Below, in pieces: positions 49,188 to 59,678 of a DNA stretch of 64,000 bases. The first letter of the stretch is position 1. Every line of letters begins with the position of its first letter. The DNA comes from Neisseriaceae bacterium JH1-16. Its GTDB lineage: Bacteria; Pseudomonadota; Gammaproteobacteria; Burkholderiales; Chromobacteriaceae. The translations under genes and the position numbers were made by a program. The DNA lies in NCBI GenBank assembly GCA_025989215.1, contig JAPDNP010000003.1, positions 310,001-374,000 on the forward strand. The letters are read 5' to 3'. The notes below the pieces were generated by a model. It was not told the origin of the DNA. It made no database searches and saw nothing but the letters and a program-made list of their open reading frames with translations.

Positions 49188-49541
49188 TCAGCCGGCGGCC
49201 AGCTCGCGCCGCTTCTCGCGCACATAACCGACCACGCCGACGAAGAACAGCACGCTCAACGCCACCTCGGTGAGCGCCAGCTGCTGCGACAGCCCCTGAT
49301 CGGCCCAGCCCCGCATCACGCCTTCGGTGAAGAAGCCCAGGATGAACATGCTCGACCACTGATAGGTGTAGACGCGCTCCTTCAGGATTCCCATCAGCGG
49401 CAGCAGCAGCACCACCGCCTTCAGTGCCAGGAAGGAGCCGCCCTGGCGCAGCGGCGCCAGCCACAGCTCCCAGGCCAGCGACAGGAAGATCAGCGCCAGC
49501 AGGCTCAGCAACGCGATCCAGTGGAACAGGCGGGAAGTCAT
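49188..49541 (-). CDS. DUF2069 membrane protein
   Basis: 117 residues from ATG 49,541, which overlaps the tatC stop (ATGA). Four hydrophobic helices: about 7-27, 35-53, 60-78 and 87-106. Family DUF2069 with the conserved KERVYTYQWSSMFILGFFTEGVMRGW. Function unknown. Position at the end of the his-tat run suggests co-transcription. Confidence 0.8.
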   Translation of the reverse strand: MTSRLFHWIALLSLLALIFLSLAWELWLAPLRQGGSFLALKAVVLLLPLMGILKERVYTYQWSSMFILGFFTEGVMRGWADQGLSQQLALTEVALSVLFFVGVVGYVREKRRELAAG

Positions 49542-50281
49542 AGCGGCTCCGCCTCGCTCTCGTCGCGCTTCACCGGCTTGCCGAGGAACACAGCCAGCAG
49601 AATACCGGTCTCGTAGAGCAACCACAGCGGCACCGCCAGCATGGTCTGCGACAGCACGTCCGGCGGGGTGACGATCGCCGCCACCACGAAGGAACCGACG
49701 ATCACGTACGGCCGGCCCTGACGTAGCGTCGGCACCGTCACCACCCCCATCTTGGTCAGCAGGATCACGATCACCGGCACTTCGAAGGTGACGCCGAACG
49801 CGATGAACATGCCGAGCACGAAGGACAGGTATTTATCGATGTCGGTCATCATCGACACGCCGCTCGGGGTGACCGAACTCATGAAGTGGAACACCACCGG
49901 AAACACCAGGAAATAGGCGAACGCCATGCCGACGAAGAACAGCAGCACGCTCGCCACCACCAGCGGCAGCACCAAGCGCTTCTCGTGGGTATACAGCGCC
50001 GGCGCCACGAAGGCCCAGATCTGGTACAGCGTGTTCGGCAGCGAGATCAGGAACGCCACCAGCATGGTGACCTTCAGCGGCACGAAGAACGGCGCGGTCA
50101 CATCGGTGGCGATCATGTGGCTGCCGCTGGGCAGCACGTCCATCAGCGGCTTGGCGACCAGGTGGTAGATGTCGCCCGCCCAGTGGAACAGGCAGAGAAA
50201 CACGATCAACAGGCCGAGCGCCGCCCGTACCAGACGGGTGCGCAGCTCGATCAGATGGGCAAGAAGCGGTTGTTCGTTCAT
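49538..50281 (-). CDS. tatC: Sec-independent protein translocase TatC
   Basis: 247 residues, six transmembrane helices. It starts with PLLAHLIELRTRLVRAAL and contains FEVPVIVILLTKMGVVT and the periplasmic loop patterns of TatC. It is the twin-arginine receptor of the Tat export complex, which would export EfeB (7,747-9,033). Overlaps tatB at the start. Confidence 0.96.
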   Translation of the reverse strand: MNEQPLLAHLIELRTRLVRAALGLLIVFLCLFHWAGDIYHLVAKPLMDVLPSGSHMIATDVTAPFFVPLKVTMLVAFLISLPNTLYQIWAFVAPALYTHEKRLVLPLVVASVLLFFVGMAFAYFLVFPVVFHFMSSVTPSGVSMMTDIDKYLSFVLGMFIAFGVTFEVPVIVILLTKMGVVTVPTLRQGRPYVIVGSFVVAAIVTPPDVLSQTMLAVPLWLLYETGILLAVFLGKPVKRDESEAEPL

Positions 50282-50811
50282 GAATGCGACGGAGAAGCCG
50301 GCGGGGTTGCCGTCGGCGGTGTGGACGGCACGGCGGACGGCGGCACGTAAGCGGAAGGCTCGATCAACGGAGCGGCCATCGCAAGCGACGGCGTGAGGAC
50401 GCTCGACTTGGCAGGCACAGCGGCAGGCTCTTCGGTCGCCGCATGCGGCGCGACAGCCTGCGCGTCGGCACTCACGCTATCCTTCACCTCGGCCAGCGCC
50501 TGTTCGGCCGACTGCGCCGCCATGGTGAATTCGCTGCGCAAGCCGTCGGCGCTCGCCTTGACCTCGGCCAGCTCGGTCTCGATGTGGCGCTGGAAGGTCT
50601 GCGCCGCATCCTGGATGTCGCTACGCAGTTCCGTCAGGCCGGACAGACTGGTCTCGCGCTGGATGTCGGTCTTCACGCTACTGACGAAGCGCTGCAGCCG
50701 ACCGATCAGCGCACCGACGGTGCGCGCCACGGTAGGCAGGCGCTCGGGGCCCAACACCACCAGCGCAACCACGCCGATCAGCAGCAGTTCGCCAAAACTG
50801 ATATCGAACAC
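50278..50811 (-). CDS. tatB: Sec-independent protein translocase TatB
   Basis: 177 residues. MFDISFGELLLIGVVALVVLGPERLP is the conserved membrane helix and hinge. A long amphipathic helix follows, then a Pro/Ala-rich tail. It works with TatC in receptor complexes. Confidence 0.95.
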   Translation of the reverse strand: MFDISFGELLLIGVVALVVLGPERLPTVARTVGALIGRLQRFVSSVKTDIQRETSLSGLTELRSDIQDAAQTFQRHIETELAEVKASADGLRSEFTMAAQSAEQALAEVKDSVSADAQAVAPHAATEEPAAVPAKSSVLTPSLAMAAPLIEPSAYVPPSAVPSTPPTATPPASPSHS

Positions 50812-50820
50812 GGCGGCGGC

Positions 50821-51030
50821 TTACTTCTTCTCGGCTTCGCCGTCGATCACGCGGCCGCTGTTCGGCTGCTCGGCGGCATCGGCCTTGTCGTTCTCGCCCT
50901 TCATGCCTTCCTTGAAGCCGCGCACCGCGCTACCCAGGTCTTCACCGACGTTGCGCAGTTTCTTGGTGCCGAACACCATCACCACCACCAGCAATACGAT
51001 CAGCCAATGCCAAATGCTAAAGGAACCCAT
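50821..51030 (-). CDS. tatA: Sec-independent protein translocase TatA
   Basis: 69 residues from ATG 51,030 (GGAG upstream); a longer frame to 51,204 overlaps hinT and is rejected. [21 protein letters not shown] helix, [24 protein letters not shown], and a charged tail. It forms the Tat pore. Confidence 0.95.
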   Translation of the reverse strand: MGSFSIWHWLIVLLVVVMVFGTKKLRNVGEDLGSAVRGFKEGMKGENDKADAAEQPNSGRVIDGEAEKK

Positions 51031-51091
51031 GGTACTTCTCCTCAATATTACCGGGCCCTCGGCACCCTGCCCGACCCGTTGAATCTCTGCT

Positions 51092-51415
51092 TCAGCCCTT
51101 GTGGCCGAAGACGTGGATGTGCAGGTGGAAAACTTCCTGCCCGCCACCGCGCCCGGTGTTGATACCGGTCTTGAAGCCGTGGCCCATGCCCTGCTCGCTG
51201 GCAAGCTTGGGCGCCAGCGCCAGCATCTTGCCCAGCAGCGCCTCGTCGGCCGACTCGGTGGTGGCGAGCGAAGTGATGTGCCGCTTCGGAATGATCATGA
51301 AGTGCACCGGCGCAATCGGCCGGATGTCGTGGAAGGCGAGCACGTCGTCGTCCTCGTACACCTTGCTGGCCGGCAGCTCACCCGCCGCGATGCGGCAGAA
51401 CAGGCAATCGCTCAT
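51092..51415 (-). CDS. hinT: HIT-family nucleotide hydrolase (HinT)
   Basis: 107 residues. The HIT motif HLHIHVFG is at the C-terminus, with [32 protein letters not shown] at the N-terminus. HinT hydrolyses purine nucleoside phosphoramidates and mono-nucleotide-linked compounds. It sits between hisE and tatA, 14 nt after hisE. Confidence 0.93.
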   Translation of the reverse strand: MSDCLFCRIAAGELPASKVYEDDDVLAFHDIRPIAPVHFMIIPKRHITSLATTESADEALLGKMLALAPKLASEQGMGHGFKTGINTGRGGGQEVFHLHIHVFGHKG

Positions 51416-51429
51416 CGTCTTCCCCTTGT

Positions 51430-51762
51430 TCAGTCTTTCGGCCGCGACGCTTTTTCGTCGATCCCGGAAATGCCTTCACGGCGCTTCAGTTCGGCCAACA
51501 CGTCGTCCGGACGCAGGCCGTGATAAGTCAACAGCACCATGGTGTGGAACCACAGGTCGGCCACTTCCCGCACCAGCGGCAGCTTCTCGCCGTCCTTCGA
51601 GGCCATCAGCACCTCGGCGGCCTCCTCGGCCACTTTCTTCAGGATCGCGTCCTCGCCCTTGTGGAACAGCGAGGCGACGTAGGAGCTTTGCGGGCTGGCC
51701 TCGCGGCGCGCTTCCAGCGTGTCCGCGATGGTGGCGAGAATTTCGGCGGAGACCATGCTCAT
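51430..51762 (-). CDS. hisE: Phosphoribosyl-ATP pyrophosphatase
   Basis: 110 residues. Family motif [32 protein letters not shown] with the Mg-binding EEAAE and the following REVADLWFH. It catalyses the second step of histidine synthesis. It is separate from hisI rather than fused as in enterobacteria. It has a 113-bp gap to hisI. Confidence 0.95.
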   Translation of the reverse strand: MSMVSAEILATIADTLEARREASPQSSYVASLFHKGEDAILKKVAEEAAEVLMASKDGEKLPLVREVADLWFHTMVLLTYHGLRPDDVLAELKRREGISGIDEKASRPKD

Positions 51763-51875
51763 CCTTTTCTAACGCCGGTACTCAGACCGACGACTATCCA
51801 TTCGGTTCGGTTAGATTTCTAACCATCTAAAGCAATTTTACCCGGCAATGCCCTGGCCGTCTTGTACGGACCGAG

Positions 51876-52268
51876 TCAGTGGCCGTGACCGTGCGCATAG
51901 ATCGCGTTGGGGTCCTTCAGCACCGCCTCGACCACCACCCACTCGCCGTTCTCGAAACGACGGTAGAAGCAGCTCTCGCGCCCGGTATGACAGGCAATGC
52001 CGCCCTGCTGCTCGACCTGCATGATTACCACGTCGCCGTCGCAATCGAGGCGCAGCTCCTTCACCTGCTGCAGGTGACCGGACTCCTCGCCCTTCTTCCA
52101 CAAGCGGCTGCGCGAACGGCTCCAGTAATGGGCAATCTTGGTGTCGGCGGTCAGCCCCAGCGACTCGCGGTTCATCCACGCCACCATCAGCACCCGGCCG
52201 GTTTCGGCATCCTGCGCAATCGCCGGCACCAGGCCATCCTCGTCCCACTTCACTTCATCCAGCCACAT
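51876..52268 (-). CDS. hisI: Phosphoribosyl-AMP cyclohydrolase
   Basis: 130 residues from ATG 52,268, one base after the upstream TGA (TGATATG); GTG 52,280 is the alternative. Motifs [44 protein letters not shown] and [12 protein letters not shown] with the zinc ligands. It catalyses the third step of histidine synthesis. Confidence 0.95.
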   Translation of the reverse strand: MWLDEVKWDEDGLVPAIAQDAETGRVLMVAWMNRESLGLTADTKIAHYWSRSRSRLWKKGEESGHLQQVKELRLDCDGDVVIMQVEQQGGIACHTGRESCFYRRFENGEWVVVEAVLKDPNAIYAHGHGH

Positions 52269-52269
52269 A

Positions 52270-52686
52270 TCACTGCTCACAATCTGCCACGCGCTCGGCG
52301 GACAAGGTTAACGGAAACGGTTCGGCATCGCTGCTCAGCGCCACGTCGACCGCCGCCTGCCAGCGACGACTGTTCAGCAGCGCCCAGTGCAGGTCGAACA
52401 CCGCCGACGCCCGACCACCATCGACCGCACAGCGGATCAGGCTGCGGCCGCCTTCGCGCGGCTCGCCACTGCGCTCGCAGGCGCCATCGCGCTGCGGCAC
52501 CCCCAGCAGCCTTTCGGCCAACCGTTGCGGTTCGCGTTGCTCTGGCGTCGTCAGGCACTCGCGCAAGCTGCCCTCCTTGCCGGCCGGGGTAGTGACGCGC
52601 ACCTGCCATAGCCCGGCATCCAGCGGGGCCGCAGCCCAGACCGGGCCGACCAGCAGGGCGAGCAGCCAGATGCCGCATCGGCTCAC
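52270..52686 (-). CDS. Exported DUF3617-like protein within the his operon
   Basis: 138 residues from GTG 52,686, which overlaps the hisF stop (GTGA). A signal peptide ([15 protein letters not shown]) is followed by a small domain of the DUF3617 type ([14 protein letters not shown], four cysteines in two likely pairs, near 44, 70, 86 and 136). It overlaps or abuts hisI at the other end. A periplasmic protein between hisF and hisI is not part of the histidine pathway. DUF3617 proteins are found in many Proteobacteria with no known role. Confidence 0.7.
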   Translation of the reverse strand: MSRCGIWLLALLVGPVWAAAPLDAGLWQVRVTTPAGKEGSLRECLTTPEQREPQRLAERLLGVPQRDGACERSGEPREGGRSLIRCAVDGGRASAVFDLHWALLNSRRWQAAVDVALSSDAEPFPLTLSAERVADCEQ

Positions 52687-53450
52687 AGCCGCACCTCGAT
52701 GCCGGCCGCCTGCATCGCCAGCTTCGCTTCGCGCACGGTGTACTCGCCGAAGTGGAAGATGCTCGCCGCCAGCACCGCGTCGGCATGCCCCTGCTGCACC
52801 CCGTCGACCAGGTGCTGCAGATTGCCGACACCACCCGAGGCGATCACCGGGATATCGACCGCGTCGGACACCGCGCGGGTCAGCGACAGGTTGAAACCGA
52901 TCTTGGTACCGTCGCGGTCCATGCTGGTCAGCAGGATTTCGCCCGCACCATAGGCCTGCATCTTCCTTGCCCATTCGACCGCGTCGAGACCGGTTCGGTT
53001 GCGTCCGCCGTGAGTGAAAACTTCCCAGCGGTCGTTTTCCGGCGTCACCGCCTTGGCGTCGATCGCCACCACGATGCACTGGCTGCCGAAGCGGTCGGCC
53101 GCCTCGCGCACCAGGTCCGGGTTGGTCACCGCCGAGGTATTGATGCTGACCTTGTCCGCGCCGGCATTGAGCAGGCGACGGATATCGTCGACACGGCGAA
53201 CACCGCCGCCGACGGTCAGCGGGATAAACACCTGCGAGGCGACCGACTCGATCACATGCAGGATCAGGTCGCGGTCGTCCGAGCTGGCGGTGATGTCGAG
53301 GAAAGTCAGCTCGTCGGCACCTTCGTCGTTGTAGCGGCGCGCGATATCGACCGGATCGCCGGCGTCGCGCAGGCCTTCGAAGTTGACGCCCTTGACCACA
53401 CGGCCGGCGGTCACGTCGAGGCAAGGGATGATGCGTTTGGCTAAGGCCAT
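52683..53450 (-). CDS. hisF: Imidazole glycerol phosphate synthase cyclase subunit HisF
   Basis: 255 residues from ATG 53,450. TIM-barrel; [21 protein letters not shown], catalytic Asp11, [17 protein letters not shown], and [14 protein letters not shown]. It takes ammonia from HisH and makes IGP and AICAR. Confidence 0.96.
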   Translation of the reverse strand: MALAKRIIPCLDVTAGRVVKGVNFEGLRDAGDPVDIARRYNDEGADELTFLDITASSDDRDLILHVIESVASQVFIPLTVGGGVRRVDDIRRLLNAGADKVSINTSAVTNPDLVREAADRFGSQCIVVAIDAKAVTPENDRWEVFTHGGRNRTGLDAVEWARKMQAYGAGEILLTSMDRDGTKIGFNLSLTRAVSDAVDIPVIASGGVGNLQHLVDGVQQGHADAVLAASIFHFGEYTVREAKLAMQAAGIEVRL

Positions 53451-53657
53451 GGCGGAATACTCACAGTGCAGGGGCGCAGGGCCGGCCGAAACTCGGCCCA
53501 CCCTGCGCCCCGGTCGGGTAACGCGTGATGCAGAGACGATTCACGATCGCGAACAGAGGCCCGACACGAGGCCGCACAACGGACACCCGCATACACGGGC
53601 CTATCCTAGGTCATGCCAGCCCCGAGACGCCGGGTATCGCAGCTCGCCAATCGGCGT

Positions 53658-54401
53658 TCAGGCTTCGGACAGCTCGTCGGCCAGTGCCTGCGCCTGGGAG
53701 AAGTCAATACTGCCCTCGTAGATGGCGCGACCGGTGATCGCGCCCTCGATGCCCTCGCCCTCGACCGCGCACAGGCCGCGCACGTCGTCGAGGTTGGTCA
53801 GGCCGCCCGAGGCGATAACCGGCACGGTCAGCGCCTGCGCCAGCGTCACGGTCGCGTCGATGTTCACGCCGTTCATCATGCCGTCGCGGCCGATGTCGGT
53901 GTAGATCACCGAAGCGACACCGTAGTCCTGGAAGCGCTTGGCCATCTCGACCACGTCATGGTTGGTGACCTTGGCCCAGCCGTCGATCGCCACCTTGCCG
54001 TCCTTGGCGTCGAGGCCGACGATCACCTGGCCCGGGAACGCGTCGCAGGCGTCGTGCAGGAAGCCCGGAGTCTTCACCGCAGCGGTGCCGATGATCACGA
54101 ACTCGAGGCCGAGGTCGAGATATTTCTCGATGGTGTCCAGATCACGGATACCGCCGCCGAGCTGCACCGGCATGTCATTGCCGACTGCCGCCAGGATCTC
54201 GCGGATCACCGACAGGTTCTTCGGCTTGCCGGCGAACGCGCCGTTCAGGTCGACCAGATGCAGGCGACGTGCGCCCTGATCGCGCCAGTGCAGCGCAACC
54301 TTGACCGGGTCGTCGGAGAATACCGTGGCGTCGTCCATGACGCCCTGTTTGAGGCGGACACACTGACCGTCTTTCAGGTCGATAGCGGGGATGAGCAGCA
54401 T
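53658..54401 (-). CDS. hisA: Phosphoribosylformimino-5-aminoimidazole carboxamide ribotide isomerase
   Basis: 247 residues. The TIM-barrel starts [19 protein letters not shown], with [19 protein letters not shown] and [11 protein letters not shown]. It isomerises ProFAR to PRFAR. A 207-bp gap separates it from hisF; no gene was recognised there. Confidence 0.96.
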   Translation of the reverse strand: MLLIPAIDLKDGQCVRLKQGVMDDATVFSDDPVKVALHWRDQGARRLHLVDLNGAFAGKPKNLSVIREILAAVGNDMPVQLGGGIRDLDTIEKYLDLGLEFVIIGTAAVKTPGFLHDACDAFPGQVIVGLDAKDGKVAIDGWAKVTNHDVVEMAKRFQDYGVASVIYTDIGRDGMMNGVNIDATVTLAQALTVPVIASGGLTNLDDVRGLCAVEGEGIEGAITGRAIYEGSIDFSQAQALADELSEA

Positions 54402-54425
54402 GATGCGTTGCGTCGTTCTAGAAAG

Positions 54426-55067
54426 TTAAACAGTGCCGTCCCAGGCGAGGAAGTTCTTCATCAGCTGAAGACCCGCGCGGTGGCTCTTTTCGGTGTGAAA
54501 CTGGGTAGCGAACACATTGTCGCGGCCGATGATGCACGAGAAGCGCTCCGGGTACTCGCTGTCGGCGAGACTCAGGCCCGCTTCGGCCGGGGCAAAATAA
54601 TAGCTGTGCACGAAGTAGAAGCGCTCGCCGTCGTCAACACCGGCGAACAGCGGGTGCGCTTGGGTCTGGAACACCCGGTTCCAGCCCATGTGCGGCACCT
54701 TCAGGCGTTCGCCCTGGGCATCGGTCAGGCCACGGGCGAAACGCTTCACCTCGCCGCGGAACAGGCCAAGGCCCGGCGTATCGCCCTCTTCGCTGTGTTC
54801 GAGCAGCAGCTGGGCGCCGACGCAGATGCCGAAGAACGGCTTCTGCGCCGCGCTCTCGCGCACCGCTTCGGCCAGGCCGTGGGCGTTCAGTTCACGCATG
54901 CAGTCGGGCATCGCGCCCTGACCGGGAAACACCACCTTGTCGGCGCGGATCACCACGTCCGGGTCGCTGGTCAACACCACCTCGGCGCCGGCGTCGTTGA
55001 CGGCTTCGATCGACTTGAGCACCGAGTGCAGGTTGCCCATGCCGTAATCAATAACGGCGACTTTCAT
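54426..55067 (-). CDS. hisH: Imidazole glycerol phosphate synthase glutaminase subunit HisH
   Basis: 213 residues from ATG 55,067. Class I amidotransferase with the nucleophile Cys in FFGICVGAQLLL, the oxyanion segment FPGQGAMPDC, and His in ATQFHTEKS. It supplies ammonia to HisF. Confidence 0.96.
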   Translation of the reverse strand: MKVAVIDYGMGNLHSVLKSIEAVNDAGAEVVLTSDPDVVIRADKVVFPGQGAMPDCMRELNAHGLAEAVRESAAQKPFFGICVGAQLLLEHSEEGDTPGLGLFRGEVKRFARGLTDAQGERLKVPHMGWNRVFQTQAHPLFAGVDDGERFYFVHSYYFAPAEAGLSLADSEYPERFSCIIGRDNVFATQFHTEKSHRAGLQLMKNFLAWDGTV

Positions 55068-55125
55068 CTTGTCAGTTCTGCCTGTAATGCTCCGGCACGC
55101 GCCGGAAGCCAATCAATCTTACCGC

Positions 55126-55719
55126 TCATGCGGTCAAGGTGCCCTTGGTCGACGGCGTGATGCCGGCCATGCGCTCGTCGAACTCACAGGCCATGCGCAG
55201 CGCACGGCCGAAGGCCTTGAACACCGTCTCGGCTTGGTGGTGACTGTTCACCCCGCGCAGATTGTCAATGTGCAGCGTCACCATGCTGTGGTTGACGAAG
55301 CCATGGAAGAACTCGCTGAACAGGTCGACATCGAAGCCGCCGATCGCGGCACGGGTGAAGTCGATGTGGTACTGCAATCCCGGCCGCCCCGACAGGTCGA
55401 TCACCACGCGCGAGAGCGCCTCGTCGAGCGGCACATAGGCGTGGCCGTAGCGACGGATGCCCTTCTTGTCGCCGATCGCCTTGGCAAAGGCCTGGCCGAC
55501 GGTGATGCCGATATCCTCGACGGTATGGTGCGCATCGATGTGCAAGTCGCCCTTGGCAACGATCTCGATGTCGATCAGGCCATGACGGGCAATCTGGTCG
55601 ATCATGTGGTCGAGGAAAGGTACGCCGGTGTCGAAACGGCCAACGCCGGTGCCATCGAGGTTGAGCGAAACGGTGATCTGGGTTTCCAGCGTGTTGCGGG
55701 TAACGGTGGCGGTACGCAT
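55126..55719 (-). CDS. hisB: Imidazoleglycerol-phosphate dehydratase
   Basis: 197 residues from ATG 55,719; TTG 55,731 is less likely because the TGATATG junction with hisC favours the ATG. It has [27 protein letters not shown] and [14 protein letters not shown], with the His/Glu metal ligands. It is a stand-alone dehydratase and lacks the phosphatase domain of the E. coli fusion. Confidence 0.96.
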   Translation of the reverse strand: MRTATVTRNTLETQITVSLNLDGTGVGRFDTGVPFLDHMIDQIARHGLIDIEIVAKGDLHIDAHHTVEDIGITVGQAFAKAIGDKKGIRRYGHAYVPLDEALSRVVIDLSGRPGLQYHIDFTRAAIGGFDVDLFSEFFHGFVNHSMVTLHIDNLRGVNSHHQAETVFKAFGRALRMACEFDERMAGITPSTKGTLTA

Positions 55720-55720
55720 A

Positions 55721-56800
55721 TCAGTGGCCAAAATAGTCGTTCAGCACGGCCAGCACCGCGCGGTTCTCGTCCGGGCTGCCGACGGTAAACCGCAGGCAAT
55801 GGTCGAGCAGCGGGTGGCTGCCATGCAGGGTCTTGATCAGGATGCCGCGCTGTTTGAGCGCGGCGAACAGTGCCGGAGCATCCGGCACGCGAGCGGTAAC
55901 GAAGTTGGCCTCGGACGGGAACACCGTCACACCGGCGCAGCCCGCCAGCGCTTCGGCCAACCTGGCGCGCTCGGCCCGCAAGGCGGCGGCCTGTTCGTCG
56001 AACACCGCAAGGTGCTCCAGCGCGAAACGGGCGGCCGCCAGGGTCAGCACATTGATATTGTAGGGCGGACGCACCTTGTCGAGCTCGGCAATCCACCCCG
56101 GGCTACCGGCCGCATAACCGAGCCGAATGCCGGCCAAACCCAGCTTGGACAGCGTGCGCACCACCAGCAGATTGTCGACCGAACCGGCCAGCTCCATGAA
56201 GCTGTCGTCGGCAAAGGCCTGATAGGCCTCGTCGACCACCACCAGGCCCGGTGCGGCCTCGATGATCGCCTCGACCTCGGCACGCTCGAAACGGTTGCCG
56301 GTCGGATTGTTCGGGTAGGCGAGATAGACGACGGCCGGTTGGTGCGCTGCAATCGCATCCAGCATCGCCGGCAGATCGAGACGAAAATCGGCCGTCAGCG
56401 GCACGCCGACATAATCGAGACCGGAGAACAGCGCGTTCATCTTGTACATGACGAACGACGGCTCCGGCGCCACCACGCTCGCACCAGGGCGCGCCAGCGC
56501 CTGGCTGATCAGCGTGATGATTTCGTCCGAACCATTGCCGAGCAGCACCTGGGCGGTCTCGGGAATGCCGAATGCCCGCTTCAACTCGTCCTTCAGCCCG
56601 GCACCGCTCGGGTCCGGGTAGCGATTGATCGCCACGTCGGCCAGGCGCCGCCCCAACTCGACCGCCAGCGATGCCGGCAGACGATAGGGGCTCTCCATCG
56701 CGTCGAGCTTGATATAGCCCGTCGCATCGGCGACATGATAGGCCCCGATGGCGAGGATTTCCGGGCGCACCCAGGCTGATGCAGACTGTTTCATTTCCAT
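55721..56800 (-). CDS. hisC: Histidinol-phosphate aminotransferase
   Basis: 359 residues from ATG 56,800; ATG 56,794 is nearly equivalent and a frame to 56,860 is less likely. PLP aminotransferase with [19 protein letters not shown], and the Schiff-base Lys in [11 protein letters not shown]. It transfers the amino group from glutamate to imidazole acetol phosphate. Confidence 0.95.
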   Translation of the reverse strand: MEMKQSASAWVRPEILAIGAYHVADATGYIKLDAMESPYRLPASLAVELGRRLADVAINRYPDPSGAGLKDELKRAFGIPETAQVLLGNGSDEIITLISQALARPGASVVAPEPSFVMYKMNALFSGLDYVGVPLTADFRLDLPAMLDAIAAHQPAVVYLAYPNNPTGNRFERAEVEAIIEAAPGLVVVDEAYQAFADDSFMELAGSVDNLLVVRTLSKLGLAGIRLGYAAGSPGWIAELDKVRPPYNINVLTLAAARFALEHLAVFDEQAAALRAERARLAEALAGCAGVTVFPSEANFVTARVPDAPALFAALKQRGILIKTLHGSHPLLDHCLRFTVGSPDENRAVLAVLNDYFGH

Positions 56801-56900
56801 GTCCGCGGCCCGCTGTGGCGGGCCGCTATTGGTACGTCGTTGACTTGACTGGGTTTTCATCCTACCGCGTTCGCGGTGAGATCGCCAAGCCGGCGGGGCT

Positions 56901-58193
56901 TCAGTCCTTCAAGCGCAGCTCGGCGGCACGCGCGTGCGCAGTCAGCCCCTCGCCATGCGCCAGCAGGCTGGCGATGCGGCCGAGCGGCTGCGCGCCGGCT
57001 TCGGACACCCGGATCAGGCTGGTGCGCTTCTGGAAGTCGTACACCCCCAGCGGACTGGCGAAACGGGCGGTACGGCTGGTCGGCAACACATGGTTCGGCC
57101 CGGCACAGTAATCGCCGAGGCTCTCCGAGGTGAAACGGCCCATGAAGATCGCCCCGGCGTGCTTCAGCTGCGGCAACCAGGCCTCCGGCTCAGCCACCGA
57201 CAGTTCGAGGTGCTCCGGCGCGATGTAGTTGGCAATCTCACAGGCTTCGGCCAGGTCGGCCACCTGGATCAAGGCACCACGGTTGCCCAGCGACGCCTCG
57301 ATAATCTCGCGGCGCGGCATGCTCGGCAGCAGCTTGGCGATGCTCGCCTCGACGCGGTCGAGATAGTCGGCCGAAGGTGCCAGCAGGATCGCCTGGGCGA
57401 TCTCGTCGTGTTCGGCCTGCGAAAACAGGTCCATCGCGATCCAGTCCGGATCGGTCTCGCCGTCACACACCACCAGAATTTCCGACGGGCCGGCGACCAT
57501 GTCGATGCCGACCACGCCGAACACACGGCGTTTGGCGGCGGCGACATAGGCGTTGCCCGGGCCGGTGATCTTGTCGACCTGCGGAATGGTTTCGGTACCG
57601 TAGGCGAGCGCGGCCACGGCCTGCGCACCGCCTGCGGTGAACACCTTGTCGACGCCGGCGATATAGGCGGCAGCCAGCACCAGGTCGTTGCGCTCGCCAT
57701 TCGGTGTCGGCACCACCATGATGATCTCGCCGACGCCGGCCACCTTGGCCGGCAGCGCGTTCATCAGCACCGACGACGGGTACGCCGCCTTGCCGCCCGG
57801 CACATAGATGCCGACGCGGTCGAGCGCAGTGACCTGCTGACCCAACAGCGTGCCGTCTTCATCCTCGTAGCTCCACGACGCCATGCGCTGCTTCTCGTGG
57901 TAGCGGGTAACGCGTGCCGCGGCGGCTTCCAGCGCCTCGCGCAGCTCGGTCGGCAGGCGCTCGTAGGCCGCCTTCAGCTCGTCGCGGCTCAGCGTCAGCT
58001 CGGCGATGCTCTTGGCGTGCATACGGTCGAAGCGATTGGTGTACTCGACCACGGCGGCGTCGCCGCGGGCCTTCACGTCGTCGCAAATCGCGGCCACGGC
58101 CGTATCGACGGCCGGGTCCTGCGCGGTTTCGAACGCCAACAGCGCCTTCAGGCGCTCGGCAAAATCGGGCTGGGAAGAAGCAAGACGCAGCAT
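56901..58193 (-). CDS. hisD: Histidinol dehydrogenase
   Basis: 430 residues. It contains [48 protein letters not shown] and the active-site His in ISPEHL-type segment IAPEHLELS. It oxidises histidinol to histidine with two NAD+. It follows hisG by 10 nt. Confidence 0.96.
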   Translation of the reverse strand: MLRLASSQPDFAERLKALLAFETAQDPAVDTAVAAICDDVKARGDAAVVEYTNRFDRMHAKSIAELTLSRDELKAAYERLPTELREALEAAAARVTRYHEKQRMASWSYEDEDGTLLGQQVTALDRVGIYVPGGKAAYPSSVLMNALPAKVAGVGEIIMVVPTPNGERNDLVLAAAYIAGVDKVFTAGGAQAVAALAYGTETIPQVDKITGPGNAYVAAAKRRVFGVVGIDMVAGPSEILVVCDGETDPDWIAMDLFSQAEHDEIAQAILLAPSADYLDRVEASIAKLLPSMPRREIIEASLGNRGALIQVADLAEACEIANYIAPEHLELSVAEPEAWLPQLKHAGAIFMGRFTSESLGDYCAGPNHVLPTSRTARFASPLGVYDFQKRTSLIRVSEAGAQPLGRIASLLAHGEGLTAHARAAELRLKD

Positions 58194-58203
58194 GGGGTTA
58201 CCT

Positions 58204-58845
58204 TCAGGCCGGCACCGCCGACGCGAAAGCGTCGAGCACCGGCTGGATCGTGTCGTATTTCAATTTCAGCGCCGCCTGGTTCACCACCAGACGCGAGCTG
58301 ATGTCGGCGATGTGCTCCACCGCCTCCAGATTGTTCGCTTTCAGCGTGCCACCGGTCGACACCAGGTCGACGATCGCGTCGGCCAGCCCCACCAGCGGCG
58401 CCAGCTCCATCGAGCCGTACAGCTTGATGATGTCGACGTGCACACCCTTGGCGGCGAAGTGCTCGCGAGCGATTTGCGGGTATTTGGTCGCGACCTTAAG
58501 ACGCGCGCCCTGGGTCACCGCGGCGTGATAGTCGAAGCCCTTCTTCACCGCCACCATCATCCGGCACTTAGCGATATTGAGATCGATCGGCTGGTAGAGG
58601 CCGGCACCACCGTGCTCTATCAGCACGTCGCGCCCGGCGATGCCGAGGTCGGCCGCACCGTACTGTACGTAGGTCGGTACATCAGATGCGCGCACGATCA
58701 CCAGCTGCACATCGGGACGGTTGGTGCCGATGATCAGCTTGCGCGAGGATTCCGGATTTTCTGCCGGCACAATGCCGGCCGCTGCCAGCAAAGGCAGTGT
58801 TTCATCAAAAATCCGCCCTTTGGACAGGGCAATAGTCAAAGTCAT
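58204..58845 (-). CDS. hisG: ATP phosphoribosyltransferase, short form
   Basis: 213 residues from ATG 58,845. It has the catalytic pattern [17 protein letters not shown] and the PRPP loop [10 protein letters not shown]-adjacent [13 protein letters not shown]. The C-terminal histidine-binding domain of long HisG is missing, so this is the short form, which needs HisZ for activity and feedback. No hisZ was seen in the window. First gene of the his operon. Confidence 0.95.
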   Translation of the reverse strand: MTLTIALSKGRIFDETLPLLAAAGIVPAENPESSRKLIIGTNRPDVQLVIVRASDVPTYVQYGAADLGIAGRDVLIEHGGAGLYQPIDLNIAKCRMMVAVKKGFDYHAAVTQGARLKVATKYPQIAREHFAAKGVHVDIIKLYGSMELAPLVGLADAIVDLVSTGGTLKANNLEAVEHIADISSRLVVNQAALKLKYDTIQPVLDAFASAVPA

Positions 58846-58869
58846 GAGGCGTTCAATCAAAGGCAGTAA

Positions 58870-59646
58870 TTAACCCACCAGGCTGCGGCGCTCGCGGTCG
58901 AGCTGGGCGACGAAGCGCTGCACCAGCGATTCCGTCGCATTGGACAGGCCGACAAAGGCACAGCCCAGACGCAATACCTGCTTGCCGTTGCGTTGCAGCA
59001 CCGGCTGGTGGTGGCGGACTTCCAGATCGATGACCAGCACGCCAAGCGGCTTCAGGTCGATCTGGCAGCCCGAGAAGATGGTACCGATCTCGTAACCCGC
59101 ATCGCTGGTATCCGGCAGCCACAGGCCAACGCCGCCCAGGCTGATGTCAAACAGCGGCAGCGCCACCGGGCCGGACGCATGCGCCGGAATCTGGCATTCG
59201 ACAGGGGTGCTCACACGGGTCGGCACGCGGAAGAACTCGCGACGCTGCAGCTTGATCACTTCGTCCGGCAGCGCTACTTCAAACGCCGGCCTACCGTCGA
59301 AGTTGACCTGCTGAACGCGCCCGGCGGAGAACTGGGTCTTCACCCCTTCCGGCGCGCAGACGAATACCTGACGATCGCTGCTCAGCAGCTGCCGGTTGGC
59401 CTCGGCGTCGCCACCCCAGTCGAAGATCAGCGTACCGTTGCGCTGATCCACTTCCAACAGGCGGGTCAGGATGAAGGTCTTGCCGTGGTTGGAGAACACG
59501 GTAAGCATCTGGCCGGCATTGACGATGCCCTTCAAATGATGGGCGACGCTGACCGGAGTGCTCAGCGTAAAGCGGGCAAGATCGAGCTGCTCGTCGTTTT
59601 CGGCAGCCAATAATGGGGAAACGGTTTCTTCAGTCACTTGAGTCAT
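58870..59646 (-). CDS. ycgR: PilZ-domain c-di-GMP effector (YcgR-like flagellar brake)
   Basis: 258 residues. An N-terminal YcgR domain (about 20-115) is followed by a PilZ domain with the c-di-GMP motifs QRREFFRVPT (RxxxR) and DISLGGVGL (D-x-S-x-x-G). It binds c-di-GMP and slows the flagellar motor, which links it to the WspR output. It is separate from hisG by 24 nt but likely has its own promoter. Confidence 0.88.
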   Translation of the reverse strand: MTQVTEETVSPLLAAENDEQLDLARFTLSTPVSVAHHLKGIVNAGQMLTVFSNHGKTFILTRLLEVDQRNGTLIFDWGGDAEANRQLLSSDRQVFVCAPEGVKTQFSAGRVQQVNFDGRPAFEVALPDEVIKLQRREFFRVPTRVSTPVECQIPAHASGPVALPLFDISLGGVGLWLPDTSDAGYEIGTIFSGCQIDLKPLGVLVIDLEVRHHQPVLQRNGKQVLRLGCAFVGLSNATESLVQRFVAQLDRERRSLVG

Positions 59647-59678
59647 CCAGGCTCGTCAGACAATCGGCGGCGGACAGT

